Below, piece after piece: positions 20,910 to 34,400 of a DNA stretch of 38,237 nt. The notes under the pieces are model-generated. The model made no database searches, had not been told where the DNA came from, and was given only the letters and a program-made list of their open reading frames with translations. Origin of the DNA: Paraglomus occultum (taxonomy: Eukaryota; Glomeromycota; Glomeromycetes; Paraglomerales; Paraglomeraceae); contig CAJVPJ010000165.1 in assembly GCA_910592205.1 (NCBI GenBank), positions 1-38,237 on the forward strand. Direction: 5' to 3'. Both the position numbers and the translations under genes were made by a program. How positions within the stretch are numbered: position 1 is the stretch's first letter; the number at the start of each line of letters is the position of its first letter.

Positions 20910-23900
20910 TTATTTTGACAAAAACCCCTGTAGTTCCTGTCGGTAAACATTATCCACTAAAGACAAAACTTCGTCTAAATTCAATGTAACAGTTGTATGC
21001 ACAAACCCAGGTACTTTCGCTCTCTGCAATCCAGCCCATTCTAACGGAGGAGTAGCATCGCCCATTATTCTCAACTGTGGTTCCAGTTTAACTTGCTCAA
21101 CGGGTTCATATTGGATAGTTTTCTTTTCCTTCTTGGTTTTCTCAGGTTCGGCTGTACTCGATTTCGATGCTTTACTACTAGACTCAGCATTTGTAGCATC
21201 TCCAGTTTCTACTTGCAACTTCGACTTGGTGTCAGCAAACGTGGGTGACCTCAGCTGGTCGCTAGTTCCTAGCGCAAGTCTTCGGAGTTGTTCCTTATAA
21301 AGTACGCCAAGTTCTTGGAGATAAAGAATAAGTCCGAAATTTAACGCGATATCTACTTTACCGCCGAAGTCTGTTACAAATTTATGGTTCACAATATTAT
21401 TATCCGACGCCATTGGTGTCCACGTCTCCATCATTAAATGAGTGCGGGGGAGTGAGAATATGTTCTTTGCCGATTGGATAGCCGCATGATCAAACCATTC
21501 TTGTATCGTTCGAGTCGACCCGCCTTTATGAACAAATTTCTTGCATATGCCTTTCGTTAGTGATAAATTATTCAATTGCATATCTAGGTCTCGATGCAGC
21601 GTAGTAGAGTTTCCGGCATTTCTCTTTAAATTCAATACTAATCCATCCGATTTAGCCTGAACACAATCAACATCAGTGAAGTGGTTGGGGAAGACTGTGA
21701 TATGTATCAGTCCGATGTTAAGTGTTATCTTTCCAATCAAAGTAATTGGTATTTCATCAATAATTAAATCTTTCAATACTTGTTGCAACGCACTTGCCGA
21801 GTCATTTGTATAAGAACCTGCTTCAACGTGTTCAGTAGTCCCTGATGATGATGGTGAAACTAGCTTATTTGTCATGTTAGCTACTGATAATCGTTTCCCT
21901 TCAATCAATGCTATTAATTTATCGCCCATATTGATAAACACTGGAATTGTCCTGATTGACGCCAATGCCTGCACTTTGGTAGTAACGACTTGAGTATGGA
22001 CTAACGTCGATATTCGGTTTTCATTCACGCCACCCCATTGGTCCTTAACCGTTAATTCCATAGGATCAATCTCAGCAACAAGAATCTTTTGATATTCGTA
22101 TTCTAATGACGACTGTATCTGCTCGGTTTTAAACAGAAACTTACTAACTGAAGTTCTAACATCAATTTGTGAAGTAGGAGGCCGTTGCAGCAGAGTGAAT
22201 AGATTAAGTCCAGTCATGCGGGCAAATCCTTTGAGGCGACCATCGGCTACAATATCAAGTAGGTTTGTTGAGACCATTGCACTTTTTATAGCATTAGGGA
22301 CATGCTTTGTTTTCACTCTGATATTTTTGGTATTGAACCGAACTTGTCCGATTGCTTGTCCTAAATCGCTTGATAAATCAAGTTCTTGCAAACGAAGCAT
22401 AACATAGACGGAATATGGCTTTGCTTTTGCTTCAGTATTCACAGAACTAGCCGCCCGAGAGTAATTTCTGGGGACGTCCCTTGACACATCACCCTGCATA
22501 CTTTCTTCATATAGTTTGGTAGCTTGATCCAACCAGATGGCTTTCAGTATTAATAACTCCTGCAACAGCCTGATATTAAGCCCGGCAGTTATGTGAGGCA
22601 TGTCAGCAATGATAGATATCGAATCATCACTAATAGTATCAGTTCGCCGACTCATCAATGTCGCGTTGAAAGAAATATCTTTCGTTTCAGCGCTCGCGCT
22701 GTTATCATCGTCTGGAGATAATACATGTCGAACTTTGCCAGACGCTCCTCTTATCTTCCCTATGAGAGTAAGACTTTGTCCACTGTTACTACTATTGGAA
22801 GAAACAAGGAAATTACCTTCTTCCCAAATAACGATACAGGAAACACTTGTCGGCCTGCAACTTAGCTCAAATCTCGTACGAGAGAGCTTAAAATAAAAAG
22901 TAAAGTCTATTCCATATATTGGAGATTCACTCTTTTCCACTGCTGTCGCTTTCTTGTCACTCGATCGTTGAACACCTATTTTTAATCCATTGATTATATC
23001 TTTAATAAACGGTACCAAAGAAGGGAGGAAAATGTTCTCGCTTGGGTGAACAATAAGTTCGATATGTGCACGCTTAGCTACCCGTTGGGCCGAAGAAGAA
23101 ACCATTTCACCCAGCACAGTCCTATACGTCGTATTCAAGCTTAGTCCAGGTATTGTAATAGAATCTATTCCGCTTTCTTCCAGTTTGGAAGTGTCATCTA
23201 ATGAATAGATATCGTAATTGGAAACACTGTGCTGAAGATGCATTACGCTATTAGTTCTTGCTGAGCGTACAGAATGCCTTTTACTAGAACCCTTGCTCGA
23301 TCTTTTCGCCTGCTGATGCTCAAGGAAATTCTTTGGGTAAAGTTTCATAACCCCACTTTTGGCTGCAAATGCTACCTGTACTTCAAAATTGATGGCAATA
23401 GACGATTCTTCAACAACATTTGTTAAGGTCGATTTAGATTTCGACTGTAAGTGAAGTTGTGACCCAATATTCGCTTCAGCTGCAAATGTCTCAAATCGTT
23501 CTCGGCTGGTCGCATAAATTTCATTAAGTGAATTAATATAATTGACAATATCTCCACTAATATGTATGTTAAAACCTTCAACACGGGAGTCCACACTAAT
23601 CAACTTGTTGTTTTTCGTGCCCGTCGCATGAACTTTACAGTATATCTCTGGATAGTTAACCCTATTCATTTTCTCATTACTTGCAGATGAGAATGGATCT
23701 TCGACACTTGAATTAAACTGATTGACAAACTGAAGAGACAAGTTCTTAATCGAAGCACAAGCAGATTTCCATTGTCTAGTGATGAAATTCATTGAGGAAG
23801 CAGAAAATAATAACGCAGGTGTTTTTGGTAAGGATATTTCCCCATTATTTTGACCAGTTAAAATCATTTCTTCGCGTAAATCTAATGGTAACGCGACTGC

Positions 23901-26900
23901 AAATTGAGTAATCTCAAGAGACAGAATCTTCTCATCTAATAATGATTTACTCGTTTTCTTGTATTTAGGTAGGTCAACATTGAATGAGTTGATAATCTTA
24001 CGCGTATTGTTGGCCAAATCGTTAATATCAGATGCCTTCAATTCTTTTCGTCTATCCAATTGGCTGCTATAGTAAACATATAAATCCATGAGTCTTCCAA
24101 GTGCTAGTGGCTGCATCACAGCATGCACTTTTGATAATTTTAAAAAATAAGACTCGAGTACATCGATTTCCTCAGGCATCACGCTTTTAGACACGTCTGT
24201 TGTTCTCTTATCTCTAAAATTCTGCAGTGCTAGGTCAATTAATATATAGGCGATTGAATATTTGCGAATATCCTCATCAGCGGACGCTTGATCCATAAAA
24301 CCGGTATTTGGATTGAGAGACAACGTAAATTCTCGTGCAGAAAACTTCCATCCGGGTTGATCTGTCTTTTTCGCTCCGGATATCATAGAATCATTGGTAA
24401 TTAGACCATTGAGAACATTGGTTTCAAAAAACATGACAGCCGTCGGACTCGCCGCTGCTATTCTTAGTCCGCGGAGTGCAATCCTGACTGTATATATCAA
24501 TTTGTTCTCACAATCTCCTGTTGTTGGTTCCGGCACGGAACTCGAACTCGAACTTCTATGAGAGGCACTTCTTTCTTTGTATTTGTTCGATGAAAAAATA
24601 AATAAATCTAAAGCATCGTTCAGCTCACTACTAAGCAAAGACTGAGTAGTGAGAAGATGATCGATTATGTTGACATTGAGGCCCAGCTTAACGGAATCCA
24701 ACGTTAATGAAGATTCTAGCTGCGAATATTTCTGCTGGACCAGCGCGTTGCCTTTTCTCAAGGAAGTAACTTTCTTATTCGCACGCGGTCTCATGCTTCC
24801 AGTTGCTCTGATAGCCGGGATTGAAAATGCAGCTTCTTGCTTATATTCATCTCTACTATTGTTTGCGGTCTCTATTATTGGTTTCTTGCCCTTTTGCGAC
24901 TGCCTAGTGACGAAATGAATCTCTTGTTTTTTTAGTTGTCCGAGACAGCGTGCAATTATACTTCCTTTAGTAGTGCTTCCTTTCTGTGACATGGCCATGA
25001 AATTATAAGCATAGTACTTCAACTGGAGCGAAGGAAGCAAATTAGAAACAAACGAAAGCCCTTCAAGCAAAAATTGAAACTTGATTTCAAGCGGGTATTT
25101 CTCTTTGGCTGAGGCCTTTTCAAGCAAATCAATAGACATGACATCCCTAGATGACTTCTTGCGTTGCACTTCCCACTCATCCATCAATCTCTTGAACAAA
25201 AAGTCATACTGGGGAAGATTTTCCTCCTGCCATTGTTCAACAAATTTAAACAATTTCAACAAAGACTCTGGCAGTTCTACAGAAACTTTCTTTACACCAA
25301 CAAATGTGTTCAAGAGTTTCCTTTCGATGTCGCCTTTAGTACGATTTCGTGGGGAAGTCAGCTTACTGAGTGTGACATTGGCACACACTTTCGATACCTT
25401 CACTGACAATAATGTCACTTGTTTTTGTGATGAAGAGTTTAGTTCTTTAATTGTCATTATTGCTTTCCTTATACCGGCAGCCGCTGAAAATTTCAGTTTA
25501 TGTGATGATCGACCACTCCCACGAGACCCAGCTTTTACTGAACTATGACCAACTGAGGAATTTTCAATTTCAAGCTTCTCTATTAGTTGCATAGCTTGGG
25601 GACTATGCAACAGTGCTGAAATATTGATGCTAGAGAATTGTGCTCTGCCAAGTAATTGTTGTGCTGATGCAGATAGTACAACTGTTTCAATAAATACCAA
25701 TGCGTGAGCAACAACCTCAAGACGTGCCCATAAATTAAATTTAGTTGCTTTTTTTTTATCAGTATTCGATATTTTTTCTTTATATTTTACAGTTTTAATC
25801 TCTTGCAGACTGGTAATCGTTGAAGTTGACTTATGACCCACATTTTTGGAACTTCCAGCAGCCACATCAGTTCTGCTAAATTGGATTTCAGCAGACATCG
25901 TATCCCGTCTTGTTGCAAACACGCGCTGTACTCTGAGCCAATGTTTGGCAAATGCCAACATATCCGGATTGACATCTACAGCAACTTGGTTCAAATGGAC
26001 TCTCAGCACAACATCTACATAACCTTCTAAGGCTGTCATTATGTTTTTACCAGAATCAACGTTGCCAAACCTGAAAGGAGAAAGAGGCGGCTCCTGCATA
26101 GCTTCAACTATCGGAAGACCAGAACGATAACTGCTTTCGGCATCGATCCCAAGCGGTCCAACTTTCACCGAATTCTCACGGTTTTCTTCCAAAACAGAGA
26201 AAGATATCAAGCCAATGTAAAGCTTTCCAATATTAGTTGAGGAGGCAATCAAATGCGGAATGTTAACTGTGCGTGCAGGTAAATCAGTGGAGTGTGGTCG
26301 ATCAAACACTTTGGTAAAAAATTGACTCTTTGAAAGATCCCCTATTTCCCAATGTCGCCATGTAGAAAAGGCATTTACTGCCGTAACATACATTGCATTC
26401 GAGTCATTCATGTGCAGTTCCTTGCAAGTAAGCAGGTCTTTGACTTTGTTCATTGTTTCGGTTGACTTTTCCATTTCCCTTTTGCAATGACGTAACCGCC
26501 CTAATATTTTCCAACCATCATCGTTTTTAAAAGTCTTTACCTTCAGCCGCAATAAATGAGATGGTCGCGTCAAGTGCGATGGATCACTCTCGATTCTAGC
26601 CTTATTAGAAAAAGATGCTATCTGCGACACTAGTACTTGCAATTGCCTTTTTCTTCGTTTCAAAAAATCACTCGATATTTTTGCAATATCATCTATAAAA
26701 ACTAACCAAGAATAAACTGCTCCCGTAAATATTTCTGCTGATTGAGCCACAGAAATCGCTATAAGATTTTCCATGTTAAAAACGAATTCGTTTGGTTGTA
26801 TCAAACCGGACAAATTTATCTTCAGTCGTCTTAAAGAAACATGCAATACTACCGGATCGTCATCCAACACATCAACATCAAAAGCTACATCGCTAAATCC

Positions 26901-29900
26901 ATGCATGTCTTCCGGTATCCCAAAGACTCCGACGGACTTGGTGGCGGTCACAAATCTGACGTTAACTTTTAATGCATCCAACTCCAGATTCGTTCTTAGT
27001 TCATTCAAATGCCAATCAGGCTCCGCATTCTTGGCTGCATTTTTGTCAAACTTTGCATCTTTGAATTTTACAAGTCCAGTAAACAGCGTCCGTTCTAATA
27101 CTAAATCAGCCGTGCAGAGTATAGTGTCTGTAAGATCATATCTTGTTCTTATACTTGAATTTTCGTCGATAACTTTTGTTAAATCGTCGGGAAGAAGGAC
27201 GTCTTGTATAAAATGCAAGTGGATTTTGGGAATACTGGCGACCAATCTAGCTGTGTCATATTCGAACAAAGTAACATTATTCAACTTGCTAATATAATCT
27301 GTTTGCATAGCATCGAGCATGGCTTCCATGTTCCAGTTTTCGTTGCTGATAGCCTCTAACATCTCCTGAATGATTCTGAGGAAAATTGGTGTCAATAATA
27401 CGTTAATCGACTTAGTGGCTTCGAAAATTATAGTCACTAAAGTTTCGCTATCGTTCTCGATAGATGGTTCGATGGCTTCTTCATTCTTCATTTTAAAAAA
27501 TGTCGATGACGTATAGCTTGGACTGTCCGTCTCTCCAATAGAGGAGTTTTCCCTTTTCTAAATGTAATTAATGATTAGCAAATATGAATTGACACCCTCA
27601 CAATATTCAGCTTAAAAGTAAGGTTTACCCGAGCAGGCTGAAAACATGACCGAGAAGGTCGTAAGAAGGAGCTCGTAAACTGCGGCGCGTTGGATTTGTG
27701 CTTGTAGCGTCTCAGGTAACGCCCATATGGAATGGATATTGGTTCTGACTGAGATACTACTTTTTCAATTTGATGACCAAAGCGTGCACGACGAGGAAAA
27801 TTGCTTTCATAATTCATTGCTACACAAAACGCAGATGGTCAATGATTGTAAGTAGACAACAAAATATGTAGAATACGACTTACTGTCAACGTAGAATTCT
27901 GTTTCATGTCTTCCCGCAGTAAACGTGTCGTCGCTGGATTCACTATTACTTGAGTCAAATTCTTCATCCGTTGTATCACCATCAGAAGCGGTTACAAAAG
28001 ACGTGTTTGAAATACTGACGGCAGATCCGGTCACGCTGAGAAAGATAAATAAATCATAAGCTGTCGGCACACAACCACTCTCGCTGACTGTCACATACCA
28101 ACCTATCATTATCAGTTTTAAAACCTTCGTTATCGGTATTCTCGACCAAGTCATCCGTTTCATCGAAAAGGCCATATCTTGTACCAAACCCAACATTTTT
28201 ACGGTTTTCTGCGGCCGGTATGTCAGAGGATAAATCATCATTTCTATAACGTGGGGGACCACTATCGTCTGATATAGGAGGTGGCATCGGAGGTGCGTAG
28301 ACGATATCATTATTGATTTTTGTCGATCTTAGGTCACCTTCGTACTCATAAAGAAACGGCACGCGCAACGTCTCGTTATCTTGATCCTTTACGAAAGCTT
28401 GTTGGGAATCAAAACGCTGACGCCATCCAGATTCTGTTCGGAGTAAAGTCACGTCAAAAGCGGTCTCGAAGTTTGCAACTTCAACCCAGGGGTAATCCTC
28501 CGCATCAAACTCGGCATCGACTGGTGATCCTGGAGTTGCAACCATTGCCAAACTTTTGATGGATAGTTCTGGTATTTTTAATATTACTCTTTGCAAGTAC
28601 TTCTCGCTTGCTAGGTTATCATATTGGGCGCAAATCCCTTCGCTCAACAGAATTTGCGAACAACTACAAATCATCCAAGTGAAATGTCTTTTAGGTCTAG
28701 ATGTACTATGGTTTAAAAAATTCTGCGTCTTCTTAATACCTATCACGACACTGAATAGATACGTCAACAGCCTTGACTTTCACGTTCAGAAACGTGACGT
28801 CTGCATTAGCAAAATCTGCGGGTAAAGCACTTTCTTCATCGACAAGATGATAGGCAAATGCCCTCGCAAAGAAGGAAAGGCTTAACAAAAACGGTGGCCT
28901 CAACTGCCCTGAAATTGTGCCGAGATTAATATCCCAATTACAAACATAAGCAGCTGTCTTCGGCTGCGGTCCATACAAGCGATGGGCGTAAATATTAAGA
29001 CCTGGATAGGAAAGTATGTATTAGGAAAAGTCTATGTTTATCGACGTATTTCGACTATAATGGATTTACCGTCTAAAAACAAATAATTATTGTGCAGCCT
29101 CGACCTCGAATGTTTTCTTGCAACATCATCCTGATCCAATGTTATTGTGAGAGGGCTAACAGTGATATCCATATCTGTTTGGAAACATACATTAGGACTA
29201 ATCGCGTATTTGAATAGCAAAACAATGTTCATAAATATTACCCAAGTAGAGATCAAGATTTCTCAATTCGAGCTGCAATTCATGAAATTGAATAGTCGAA
29301 CAATTCTCGGCAGTATACAAATTTTCCGGAAGCGACAAAGAACCATCTTCAATAACTAAGACCAAATAGACTTCAAAAAGATCTGCGGGAGGCTATGAAA
29401 GAGGAATCCGCATAAAAAATAGTACAAAATATAGTTGCCATTCATTTAAAGCAATTTACCTTTGATGGCATTCGTCGAGTGGCTACGGGAGATGATCTTT
29501 CTCTTGCATACTCTTCCAACGTCACAAAATTAATATAATCTCCGGCGTAATTCTCAAGGATTATCATAAAGTACCGAATCACAAAACCAAAGAGTTTGAA
29601 ATTAACCTTTTTCCCCTGTAGGTCGAAAATATATTATAGTCATCATTAGTGAAATACATAATCTCAATAGCACGAGAAGTACAAGGCGTTACAGACCTTC
29701 ATGTTCAAAGAAACCGATTCTACGTGACTCGGATCGACAAAAGAGTAATACTGATACGTCCCATTGATAGTGAAATTATCGACTTGACCAAAGTTCTTAC
29801 CATCCTCGGATAAGAATGCGCCTAGTGAATGAGATGCCTGCGGTGACATCATAATGTTACCGTGCGTAATCTAAAGACGTTGTATTAGGTAAGTGACTGA

Positions 29901-32690
29901 TATATCAAATCAAACCAGAAAAGCAGCTCTGGAACGATCTATACCGTGACATCAAAAAGAACTTTGGTTACTTCTGGTTTGTACTGAACGAACGGCAAGT
30001 CAATCTTTGCATATAATTCACGGCCCTTGATAACAAAAGCTATACAAATGAAGTAAAAAAGTGAGAGGCGATCACAGGTAACATACTTTTCGCAAGATAA
30101 TACATAAAACATACTATTGTCATCGGCATCCATCGGATTTGTATTTTCAATTATATTATGCTCATTAACGTAGAGAAATAGTTGAAAGCCTTGTTTGAAA
30201 TTCAACTGAATATCGTAATTAATTGGTATAAAATATCGCAGTTGTACAAGAGGTCCAGATGTCCAATCTTTTACTAAATCTTGGAACAGTATTATGTGGT
30301 CGCGAAGCAAGAATATGTCTGCCTTGCGGAATTCGATCCTAAAATCCCATTTACGAGACGCATTCCAAACCAACGGGTTTTGCAGCTCACAAGCTATCTA
30401 TGACGGATGAACGATAATATTAGGATCATGACCGTACCAAAAAACGTCTTGCTGTCATAAAAAGACACTTACCGTACAGCGTTCTGCAATCAACAAATTC
30501 GCAAAATTAATGCTTGTTTGCAGTTCTGGTTTGTCCAAGCGGATATCCAACTGAACAGAATAACCATTATCATCTGTTACCATAGGTACAATAACGTTGA
30601 CTCTTGATTCTAAGCCAACTCGTAGGTCCATCCAACCGTAAGATCTGGCAGCATGTGTTGAAGGTTCATCTGGTGCACTTTCTTCAAAATTCCAGTCCTA
30701 GAAATGTAACTGTGGGTGAGACATGATGGCCTACAGTATGAGTTTTCATTGCGCGACTTGTACCTTGGATGCTTCTCTTGTAGGAATGCGGATTACGGTT
30801 TCGGTTTTAAATATGATAAAAATCTTCAGCGCAGTGTGCAGTCTATCATCCCCAGGGAAAAGCATTTTTGTCTTTTCAGAATTACGATAAAGTGGTGGAA
30901 AGAAAAAATTTTGAAGTTGTACTCTGAATTTATATATGGTAATATTTTAAATGAGCATGTTATGTTTGCCAGATAATGCAGATCTAACGAACTAATACCA
31001 ACCGCTGACGATCTGCCCAAGGTCCGTAATTGATAACACCACCTTCAACTTCAAGTTCAACTGTCCATTCGGGTGCCAAGTCACCGTTGCCAATGTCGAT
31101 ACCGTTCGACTCATCAGGTAGCGAAAGAGACGGAACCTTACCTAGCATTTCCTCAAACGCCTTAGTCATTCTATTTACAGACAAGAAAGTACAATAAAAA
31201 TTACTCACCAGCAACATCAACATAGTAATTTAGATTTAAGGATACACATTCGAGTATTGTCGTCACTTTCGCATATTCGTCAGCTATTCCGTCTCCAGGA
31301 ACACCTGGTAAGTCATCATTAAGATATCTAGGAAGACCATACCATTCTGCCGTATTCATTGAGGAAGTGTTCTGAAAGAATGGCATACACGCGCTTAATC
31401 GATTGAAGTAAGATGAAAATCTGCCAGAGCGTTCGGGCTGTCTATGATAGTACAATCGAACAAGCTGCTATTTTAGCAAGAACTTTGGAATAATAATTTA
31501 CAACAAATTTATATTTACTCGTGCGCAGATTCTGTAGTTCTTCTAGAAGCTTGGGTCAAAGGAGATTCCTTATAGTCCTCATTTGGCCTAAGATGTATCC
31601 GAGGATTGCGGAATGTAATACATAAAGCTGCCTTATAATGATCGAATTGCGATCGTGTCTAAATAAAACCGTTAATTAATGCCTCATCGAAATTTGTCAA
31701 ACCGCGTCGTCAGTCAAAGATCAATAATAACCTTTAATGCAGCATAAATTCCGCTAGCTTGCGCGAATTCCGTAATCAGAACTGATGGGACGTAAGGATT
31801 ACCGACAATGACGGCACCTCGTTCACAATCAATTTGAATGGGCAATAATCTTCGGAAGAAGGATATTTGCGAATCATCTGGAGTGTCTTCCTCCAAGTTC
31901 ACTAGAATAAACTAAGCTTATTAGAACGGGAAGAGAAATGAAAAAGATTTACACGATCGATTACCTGCAACGTCGTCTCGCTGATCTGAAACAGTGTTAC
32001 TATTTTCGTCGAGAAATTTGCTCAGTACATCATAAGCAGGTTTTCTATTATATACAAACCACTCCACTCCGTTCAAATTACATATAACTCTACAAGGTAA
32101 ATTTTTGTCTTTAAGAAACAAATTGGTGACGAAAAGTTAGAAATCTCAAGATTGGGAATGTACTAATTCAAACAAGTCAAACATACCGTTATCGCCACCA
32201 TCATCATTTTTGGCGTTGCCTTGACTTCGATCTTCGCGCACGCTCCATAGCCAATATCTCCATGTTACAGATCCTTTTAAAACTGTAATTGATTGGTTTC
32301 TTGAAAAATACTTCAAATTTTTGAATAGAATGCGACCAGCAAGAGGGGCAAACTGTATTGATTCTTATAACAAGTGTTCATATCCAATCAGGCATACGAT
32401 TTTGAAATGACTTTATTAACGTTTGAATTTATTACAAAAATGCGAGCTACAACTCTGTCAATAGCAAACAAATGTATATTCAGAGATAAAAAAGCGTACC
32501 AATTTCGATGTAGGCACGATATTTGCGCCAGGTAATTGCTCGAATCAAGCGCGATAATAAACGGCCAAGCACACGATTAGAGTAAAAGAGGAAGAATAAC
32601 ACCGCTAATATTACGGCTGCACATCCAGTCAGGAAAACCCTATACCCAAAGTATGAAATAAACGATGTGAGAGTTCTAATTTCTACGCCC
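20910..32690 (-). CDS. CSF1: CSF1/BLTP1 (Tweek, KIAA1109) bridge-like lipid transfer protein
   Basis: A giant gene of about 3,200 residues. The N-terminal membrane segment (GCAAVILAVLFFLFY, then NRVLGRLLSRLIRAITWRKYRAYIEI), LAGRILFKNLKYFSRN..ITVL, TWRYWL, NLNGVEWFVYNRKPAYD, RRLLPIQIDCERGAVIVGNP and YGPWADRQR are Csf1 N-domain signatures. The C-terminus, PPLEWAGLQRAKVPGFVHTTV, is the Csf1 end. Fragments from the start to about 27600 are small exons; those I resolved include 32500-32690, 32187-32363, 31965-32108, 31732-31901 and 31519-31658. From about 27558 to 20910 one uninterrupted 6.6-kb exon follows. These proteins form a hydrophobic groove of repeating beta units and carry phospholipid from the ER at contact sites; yeast Csf1 supplies phosphatidylethanolamine for GPI anchor synthesis. 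The initiator is not resolved: the first exon frame has a stop upstream and no ATG, so a short upstream exon is likely. One exon junction near 31480-31519 also does not close in phase by my reading. Confidence 0.92.
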
Positions 32691-32887
32691 AAGGGGAATA
32701 AAGTAAACTGAAGTTACCAGTATATGACCATTATAGTTATTATTCTTGTTATTATCGAAAGAAGGATATCCCTGTATTCGTATGTGGATATTATACAGAT
32801 ATACAGCCAATCATATCACAAATCTCGTAGGGAATTTACTATCACGAAATCTGCCCTCTTTCATTTCAGCCTTCGAGTTGGAATATC
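32691..32887. promoter_or_regulatory. Divergent promoter region between CSF1 and RNPS1
   Basis: About 200 bp between the outward-facing 5' ends. It probably also contains the missing first CSF1 coding exon or its UTR and the RNPS1 5' UTR. Nothing specific is claimed. Confidence 0.4.
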
Positions 32888-33984
32888 ATGTAAGTTTGTA
32901 TACGCTATTTCAGAATTGGAATATCCTCCTCCCTACAACTAAGTTATGTAATTCTCAGGGTTAAATCAAACTCGCGCGTAGAAAGTAGATCTCGTTCGCG
33001 TAGTCACGCTCGAAGCCGCTCACGTAGCCGATCCGTACGGTCAATGTCACGATCCCGTTCTAGAAGTCGTTCTTACTCTTCTTACTCTTCAAGGAGCCGC
33101 TCCTACTCTCGTAGTCCGTCTTACTCGCGAAGTCGTTCTCGTTCACGTTCGTCTTATCCCGCTCGTAGGAGGCGATCCATGTCACCACTGCCGACTAAGA
33201 TATTGGTAGAAAAACTGACCAAGAATGCGACCGTAGCTCATTTGAACGAGATTTTTGGTGCTTATGGACATATTAATGGCATCGATATGCCAACAAACAA
33301 AAAGTGTTTGTATAAGCAACAATTGTTACCATGTTTTATTATATCATATCATGACTGGTAGATTGAGCCCTATTTATTCTTATAAGCAGGGTCGGTGAAT
33401 AGAGGCATTGCATATATAGAATATGAAACTAGAAGTGAGGCGGAAAAGGCTATTAGTTACATGGATGGGGTAAACTTATTCTTTCAACTTAACCTTCGCG
33501 TTACAAACTGTGTGCACTCAAAAATTCTTCCAATTCTTTGAAGGGTCAATTGGATGGGGCGGTTCTTTCATGCGCATTTGTTCCACGACGACCGTCACCG
33601 CCACCACCATCAATACGCCGCAGAGGCAGAGGTAGAGTATTTTGTGTTGGCCAACACGTTAAGTGAATCCTGATAATAAGCAATTAATGCTATTATCCTA
33701 ATATGGACGCAGGTGGACGTTACATATCTCCCAGGCGGTTCACTGGAAGCAGTTATAGAGCACGAGGCAGGTCGCCATTGCGACGATATTCTCGATCTCG
33801 ATCTCGATCGCCTATACACAGAAGACGTTCGTATTCTTATAGTTCATACAGTTCCAGAAGTAGATCTAGAACACCATATTCTAGAAGTCGTAGTCGGAGT
33901 TATACAGCAAGCAGGTCGAGAAGCCGAAGTCAAGCTCGAAGCAGAAGTAGGAGTCGCAGCAGCCGAAGCCATAGTCGATATTAA
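32888..33984 (+). CDS. RNPS1: SR-related RNA-binding protein RNPS1
   Basis: Five coding exons (32888-32889, 32959-33305, 33390-33469, 33544-33631, 33713-33984) give 262 residues. The N-terminal Arg-Ser region (residues about 7-75) precedes one RRM (about 82-160) with KILVEKLTKNATVAHLNEIF, GHINGIDMP, RGIAYIEYETRSEAEKAISYMDG and GQLDGAVLSC. A Pro/Arg linker and a long C-terminal Arg-Ser tail (about 185-262) follow. RNPS1 belongs to the ASAP/PSAP complexes and the exon junction complex periphery and influences splicing and mRNA surveillance. The Arg-Ser frame is open upstream of the ATG at 33044 to a CAG acceptor at 32956-32958. It joins in phase to AT at 32888-32889 before a GTAAGT donor, making ATG-GTT-AAA. 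If that intron is not used, translation could begin at 33044 and the protein would be 29 residues shorter. Confidence 0.88.
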
Positions 33985-34400
33985 ATACTTTTCCTCTCTT
34001 CGCGCTCCAAGCAAGGACTACCACAAAAATGATTTGTTCCCGAACTTTTCTTTGCATTTTTTTTTACGTCTTAGGAAAACAAAGGATTTCTGTAACGTGG
34101 TTTTTATTAGCTCTCTCTTTCATTGTTCATGATTTGACATTAAACGATATTGTGCGCAAATTCTAAACAGCATCGCACTGTCTTGGTTAATAAATTATTG
34201 ACATATATCGAATTATAAACCATAGAACTTTTAACAACTTTCCGGTAAGCCTAACATCTAATTTTTAGCAAAATTCCGTTGGCAATAACTAATGAATACT
34301 TCTCTAAACGTACCTTTCTTCACTTCATCATACCATCTAATCGATCGAAGAAATGAGAATACATGAAAGACCATTAGTCATCCTGGTTACCGTTCTTTGT
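33985..34400. other. Intergenic between convergent RNPS1 and Sec14/GOLD genes
   Basis: About 416 bp of AT-rich sequence between two stop codons. No repeat or coding exon was recognised; it presumably holds both 3' UTRs. Confidence 0.5.

Noticed and set aside
33713-34132. Overlapping 139-codon plus-strand ORF over the RNPS1 tail
   Set aside because: It is the alternative frame of the Arg-Ser repeats (Arg-Ser codons read as Asp/Leu/Glu/Val). The RNPS1 frame closes its phases and ends at the proper stop.
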